Shown piece by piece: positions 59,560 through 64,000 of a DNA stretch of 64,000 nt; positions within the stretch are counted from its first letter, which is position 1; each line of letters opens with the position of its first letter. The notes under the pieces are model-generated. The model was not told the origin of the DNA, did no database searches, and worked only from the letters and a program-made list of their open reading frames with translations. The DNA comes from Pueraria montana var. lobata (taxonomy: Eukaryota > Streptophyta > Magnoliopsida > Fabales > Fabaceae): NCBI GenBank assembly GCA_026413185.1, contig CM048647.1, forward strand, positions 77,142,911 through 77,206,910, given 5' to 3'. The position numbers were made by a program, and so were the translations under genes.

Positions 59560-59717
59560 ATGTACTAACAATGTAAAACTATTTTACATTGTCATCCAAT
59601 TATAAACCATCATGTATGATAAGTTTGTTGACTTTTATAACAACTATCTCAAAAGTCATACCAATGATTATTTATGATTGGTTGACAATGTAAAATTACT
59701 TTACATTGTTAGTGCAT
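59560..59717. mobile_element. MITE-like M1 (unit C)
   Basis: Collinear copy of 61-218. Confidence 0.7.
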
Positions 59718-59723
59718 GACCAT

Positions 59724-60260
59724 TAACTTGGTCGGATTCGACTAAATTTTGGGGCAGATCTTAGATTATCCAACAAAAAGTTGGAGGTGAAATGGAAAAC
59801 CTTAGAAAAAAATTGGGGGAAAACATTATAAATTAAGCCTAGCTAGAAATAAGATAAAATACCAAATTAACCCAAACAAAAATGTGAATATACCCAAAAT
59901 TGTTGATATAAGTCAAGAAATACAACAACTCAAAATAAGTCAAACACAACAAACATCAACCCAATATTGTTGATTTTGAATAATAGGTGTGAATATACCT
60001 AAAGGAGGAAAATGAAAAAACCAGATGTGATCAAACTTAGAACTTTGTTGTGTTGGGAGTGAGGGGGGATGAGAACTTTGACAGAGAAGTCGTAAAAGAC
60101 AAAAGTAGAGAAACTAAAAAAGAGAGAAGGGTTGTTTCACTATTTTAAAGAAACGACAAAGGAAAAAAGAGAGTGATGACGATGATGATGACGACGACGA
60201 CGACGATGATAATGGTGATGGGTGTCAAGTTTCATAATATTTAGGGCCTGAATTGATTGG
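59724..60260. repeat. R1 repeat, copy C-1
   Basis: Collinear with 225-764. The GAT/GAC run at 60175-60210 is shorter and has a different triplet order. Confidence 0.75.
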
Positions 60261-60344
60261 TGATTGGTTAACAGTGTGAAATTACTTTACACTATAAGTG
60301 CATGACCATTAAACTCTTGAGTTTATATATGTTTCTCTTTTTGG

Positions 60345-61048
60345 ACCTAACTTGGTTGGAATTGACTCAATTTAGGTCAGATCTTAGATTATCCACACAA
60401 AAAAAAGCTGGAGGTGAAATGGAAAAAACTAGAAAAAAAACTGGGGAAAAACATTATAAATTAAACCTAGCTAGAAATATCATATCAAATACCAAATCAA
60501 CCCAAACAAAAATGTGAATATACCCAAAATTGTTGATATAAGACATATAAGACACAAAATTCAACAACTCAAAATAAGTCAGACACAAAGAACATCAACC
60601 TAAAATCATTGATTTTGAATAATAGGTGTAAGTATACCCGAAGGAGGAAAATGAAAAAACCAGGTGTGATTGAACTTAGGACTTTGTTGTGTTGGGAGTG
60701 CGGGAGGATAAGAACTTTGACAGACAAGTCGTAAAAGACAAAAGTAGAGAAACTAAAAAAGAGAGAAGGGTTGTTTCACTATTTCAAAAGAAACGGCAAA
60801 GGAAAAAAGAGAGCGATGAAAGAGGGGTCTTGGTGGTGTGGCCTATGGCGAGAGGAATTTGGGACAAACAAGGGTTGTTTCACTATTTCAAAAGAAACGG
60901 CAAAGGAAAAAAGAGAGCGATGAAAGAGGGGTCTTGGTGGTGTGGCCTATGGCGAGAGGAATTTGGGACAAACAACAACGACAACAAATGTATTAACCAC
61001 CAAGTTAGATCGGTGTCAAGTTTCAGAATATTTAGGGCCTGAATTGAT
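60345..61048. repeat. R1 repeat, copy C-2, with 104-bp tandem duplication
   Basis: Collinear with 849-1552; duplicated blocks start at 60768 and 60872. Confidence 0.75.
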
Positions 61049-61130
61049 TTGTGATTGGTTGACAGTGTTAAATTAGTTTACACTATTAGTGCATGATCAT
61101 TAAAATGTTGAGTTTATATATGTTTTTTTT

Positions 61131-61734
61131 TTGTCCTAGCTCGGTTGGAATCGACTCAATTTGGGTCAGATCTTAAATTATCCAAAAAACTAGGTCAAAT
61201 GGAAAAAAACTAGAAAAAAAAATTAGGGAAAAACATTATAATTAAACCTAGCTAGAAATATCATATCAAATACCAAATCAACCCAAACAAAAATGTGTAT
61301 ATACCCAAAATTGTTGATATAAGTCACAAAATACGAAAACTCAAAATAAGTTAGACACAACAAACATCAACCTAAAATCATTGATTTTGAATAATAGGTG
61401 TAAGTATACCTGAAGGAGGAAAATGAAAAAACCAGGTGTGATTGAACTTAGGACTTTGTTGTGTTAGGAGTGCGGGAGGATATGAACTTTGACAGACAAG
61501 TCGTAAAAGACAAAAGTAGAGAAACTAAAAAAGAGATAAGGGTTGTTTCACTATTTCAAAGGAAACGACAAAGGAAAAAATAGAGCGATGAAAGAGGGGT
61601 CTTGGTGGTGTGGCCTATGACGTCAGATGACAGCAAGGCAAAAAAAAATTGGTGATAAGATATTTGAGTTTTGGAGAGAGGAATTTGGGACAAAGGGTCT
61701 GAGTGGGTGGATGTCACCGTCTTTGTCGGTTGCG

Positions 61735-61791
<57 letters not shown>

Positions 61792-61852
61792 GTATTAACC
61801 CCCAAGTCAGGTCGGTGTCAAGTTTCAGAATATTTAGTGCCTGAATTGATTT
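61131..61852. repeat. R1 repeat, copy C-3, complete
   Basis: Full body as in B. (ATA)n of about 18 units at 61735-61789. Confidence 0.78.
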
Positions 61853-61933
61853 GTGATTGGTTGATAATGTGAAATTAGTTTACACTATTAGTGCATGATC
61901 ATTAAACTCTTGAGTTTATATATATATATTTTT

Positions 61934-62531
61934 ACCTAGCTTGGTTGGAATCGACTCAATTCGGGTCAGATCTTAGATTATCCAAAAAAAAAATTGGAGG
62001 TGAAATGGAAAAAACTAGAAAAAAAAATTGGGGAAAAACATTATAAATTAAACCTAGCTAGAAATATCATATCAAATACCAAATTAACCCAAACAAAAAT
62101 GTGAATATACCCAAAATTGTTGATATAAGTCACAAAATACAACTCAAAATAAGTCAGACATAACAAACATCAACCTAAAATCATTGATTTTGAATAATAG
62201 GTGAAAGTATACCTGAAGGAGGAAAGTGAAAAAACTAGGTGCGATCGAACTTAGGACTTTGTTGTGTTGGGAGTGGCGAAGGATGAGAACTTTAACAGAG
62301 AAGTCGTAAAAGACAAAAGTAGAGAAACTAAAAAAGAGAGAAGGGTGTTTCACTACTTCAAAGAAAACGGCAAAGGGAAAAAGAGAGCAATGAAAGAGGG
62401 GTCTTGGTGGTGTGGCCTATGGCGTGAGATGGCAGCAAGGTAATGTGGTGATAAGATATTTGAGTTTTGGAGAGAGGAATTTGGGACAAAGGATCTGAGT
62501 GGGTGGATGTCATCGTCTTTGTCTGTTGTGA

Positions 62532-62586
<55 letters not shown>

Positions 62587-62659
62587 TAATGTATTGACCA
62601 CCACGTCAAATCGAGCGTCAAGTTCTAGAATATTCAAGGCCTGAATTGACTGGGTCAAG
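61934..62659. repeat. R1 repeat, copy C-4
   Basis: Collinear with 2055-2812. The (AAT)n at 62532-62586 is uninterrupted, unlike A and B. Confidence 0.75.
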
Positions 62660-63149
62660 TTGTTTTTTCACAAAATTGGATAACTTGCAAACTTGTTCAA
62701 ACGAAGTCTAATATATTCAGGTTAGGTTAGGTAGGGTTAACCAGATTGATTAGGTTCATCCTACCCATGTTTCCCCTAACCTAGATAACAACATATTGCA
62801 ATTGAATATTTTTTGTGGAGATTTGATAAGTTAATTTAATAATTTGGTTATGTATAAAATACACATTTTATACATATTACATTTTATTAGGTAGTCGTAT
62901 TGAATTTCTACACAATAAATTTTTCTTCACACTAGAATATATTATATTAAAATTCTTTTATGCTAAGCTTTTAAATTTTTAAATCTCATGTTTAATTACT
63001 TTAATTTTTTTCCTTTTTGATTTAAGATTCTTTTTGCTCAAATATTTAATTATTTCTATTCTAAAATTAATTAATTAATTTTTAAATTTTTACTATTTCT
63101 TTCCTACATTTAAATTAATTATATATATTTTTTATTTTATAACTAATAA
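62660..63149. repeat. R2 spacer (unit C)
   Basis: Collinear with 2813-3302; no gene. Confidence 0.5.
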
Positions 63150-63362
63150 GTCGTTGGTCCAGGTGGTATTGGGCTCGGTCCTCTTAAGCAAGGTCTCGGG
63201 TTCTAACCTTGTGGAAGGAAAAAACGTCCCTTGTGGAAGGAAAAAACGTGTTTGGGAGGGGAGACCCCACTAAAGGTGGTCAGTCAAGTTCCCCAGCGGA
63301 TATTAGTCATCAGCAAAGCTGGTAGATACTTCGCACCAATGTCATGGGTGCCAAATTTTTTT
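63150..63362 (+). mobile_element. SINE S1 with 22-bp internal tandem duplication (unit C)
   Basis: CTTGTGGAAGGAAAAAACGT occurs at 63208 and 63230. The B box reads GGGTTCTAACC, with the invariant G of TTCGA changed to T, so this copy is probably transcriptionally weak. The 3' part lost from B is present. Confidence 0.72.
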
Positions 63363-64000
63363 TATATATTGTAACATCAATTTAAAAACTCGCATAATAA
63401 TGAAATACTTACTACTTATTGATTAAGAAATTAATTGATGAACTCTTAAACACTAACACAAAAAAGATCGGAATTTGACTTTTTTTTTATTGATTCTAAT
63501 TACAGTTGATCAATGTAGTAAATATTTTTTTTAAATAACAGTGCAACTACGAGTCTTTCATGATATACAAATAATGATATGAACTTAGATACATAACCAA
63601 ATATAGAACCAACACCAAATTAAATAATCTAAATCAAAGAATACCAAATGGATTGCCTCATTTCCTTACACAGTTACACTGCTTACTTCCTGTATGCAAT
63701 GCGAGCAACCCAAAAACTGGAAAAAGTGATATTAATTTGCAATCGTTATGAAATGCAGATGATATTCCCACCCAACTCTCAAGCATTAATTTCCTCCTCC
63801 CACATAAACAAATTCTTCCGTCACCTCTAACATCAATTCCACTTTCCTTTGCACCATTCTCCTAACTCAGCCACCGTTCCCTTGTTATTATCAAAAAAGC
63901 TATTCAACCTGTTATAACTAGATTTTAACACACACCCCTCCATCCAAGGATCCAGCTAAAAATATGTGTCCCATCCAGTTTAATTTCACTGATTTCATAA
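63363..64000. other. 3' flank of the next F-box gene 1 (unit C), cut by the window end
   Basis: Collinear with 3489-4130, including the degraded LINE piece from about 63635. By collinearity, exon 3 of a third gene 1 is expected about 0.5 kb beyond the window. Confidence 0.6.

Larger units (their letters stand above)
59500..64000. repeat. Segmental tandem duplication, unit C (5' part only)
   Basis: Third copy, collinear with 1-4130 of A. It stops about 0.5 kb short of where gene 1 exon 3 would begin. It shares the SINE-flank sequence with A and the complete third R1 repeat with B, so neither A nor B is simply its parent. Confidence 0.93.

Overview
The window is AT-rich plant nuclear DNA. It holds split F-box genes with GT..AG introns, plant transposons (a 5S-box Cassandra-type LTR, L1-type LINE fragments, tRNA-derived SINEs, MITEs) and long (ATT)n microsatellites. 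A eudicot is certain in practice. A legume is my best guess from the F-box/FBD protein style and the repeat types, but I could not search databases.

The dominant structure is a head-to-tail segmental duplication with a period of about 30 kb: unit A (1-30112), unit B (30113-59499) and the first 4.5 kb of unit C (59500-64000). Each full unit carries three minus-strand paralogous F-box/LRR/FBD genes. Gene 1 is at 4668-6503 in A and 34901-36731 in B. Gene 2 is at 12291-14104 in A and 41920-43740 in B. Gene 3 is at 27918-29627 in A and 57170-59015 in B. All share three coding exons (about 930, 180 and 295 nt), both introns in phase 0. The proteins are expected substrate adaptors of SCF (SKP1-cullin-F-box) E3 ubiquitin ligases.

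The copies have decayed differently. Gene 1 is open in both units. Gene 2 is open in A but has a nonsense codon in exon 2 in B. Gene 3 in A lost 26 bp in exon 3, which removes its C-terminus. Gene 3 in B has an intact exon 3 but three lesions in exon 1.

Between the genes lies layered repeat DNA. (1) An interspersed family, called R1 here, of about 0.7 kb usually with an (ATT)n tract; eight copies per unit plus a fragment. (2) An AT-rich companion, called R2, that often holds a MITE. (3) A local 3-4 kb direct duplication (15331-19022 / 19181-21783) containing R1, R2, a SINE and a hAT-like MITE. (4) A 5'-truncated LINE (21784-24522) interrupted by a solo Cassandra-type LTR with a perfect 5-bp target duplication. 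(5) A subtilase gene fragment. (6) Degraded LINE pieces in the 3' flank of each F-box gene. Small deletions with 2-4 bp microhomology distinguish the units.

I found no rRNA or tRNA gene, CRISPR array, operon or novel enzymatic system. The main biological interest is the young, tandemly amplified and unevenly decaying F-box array.
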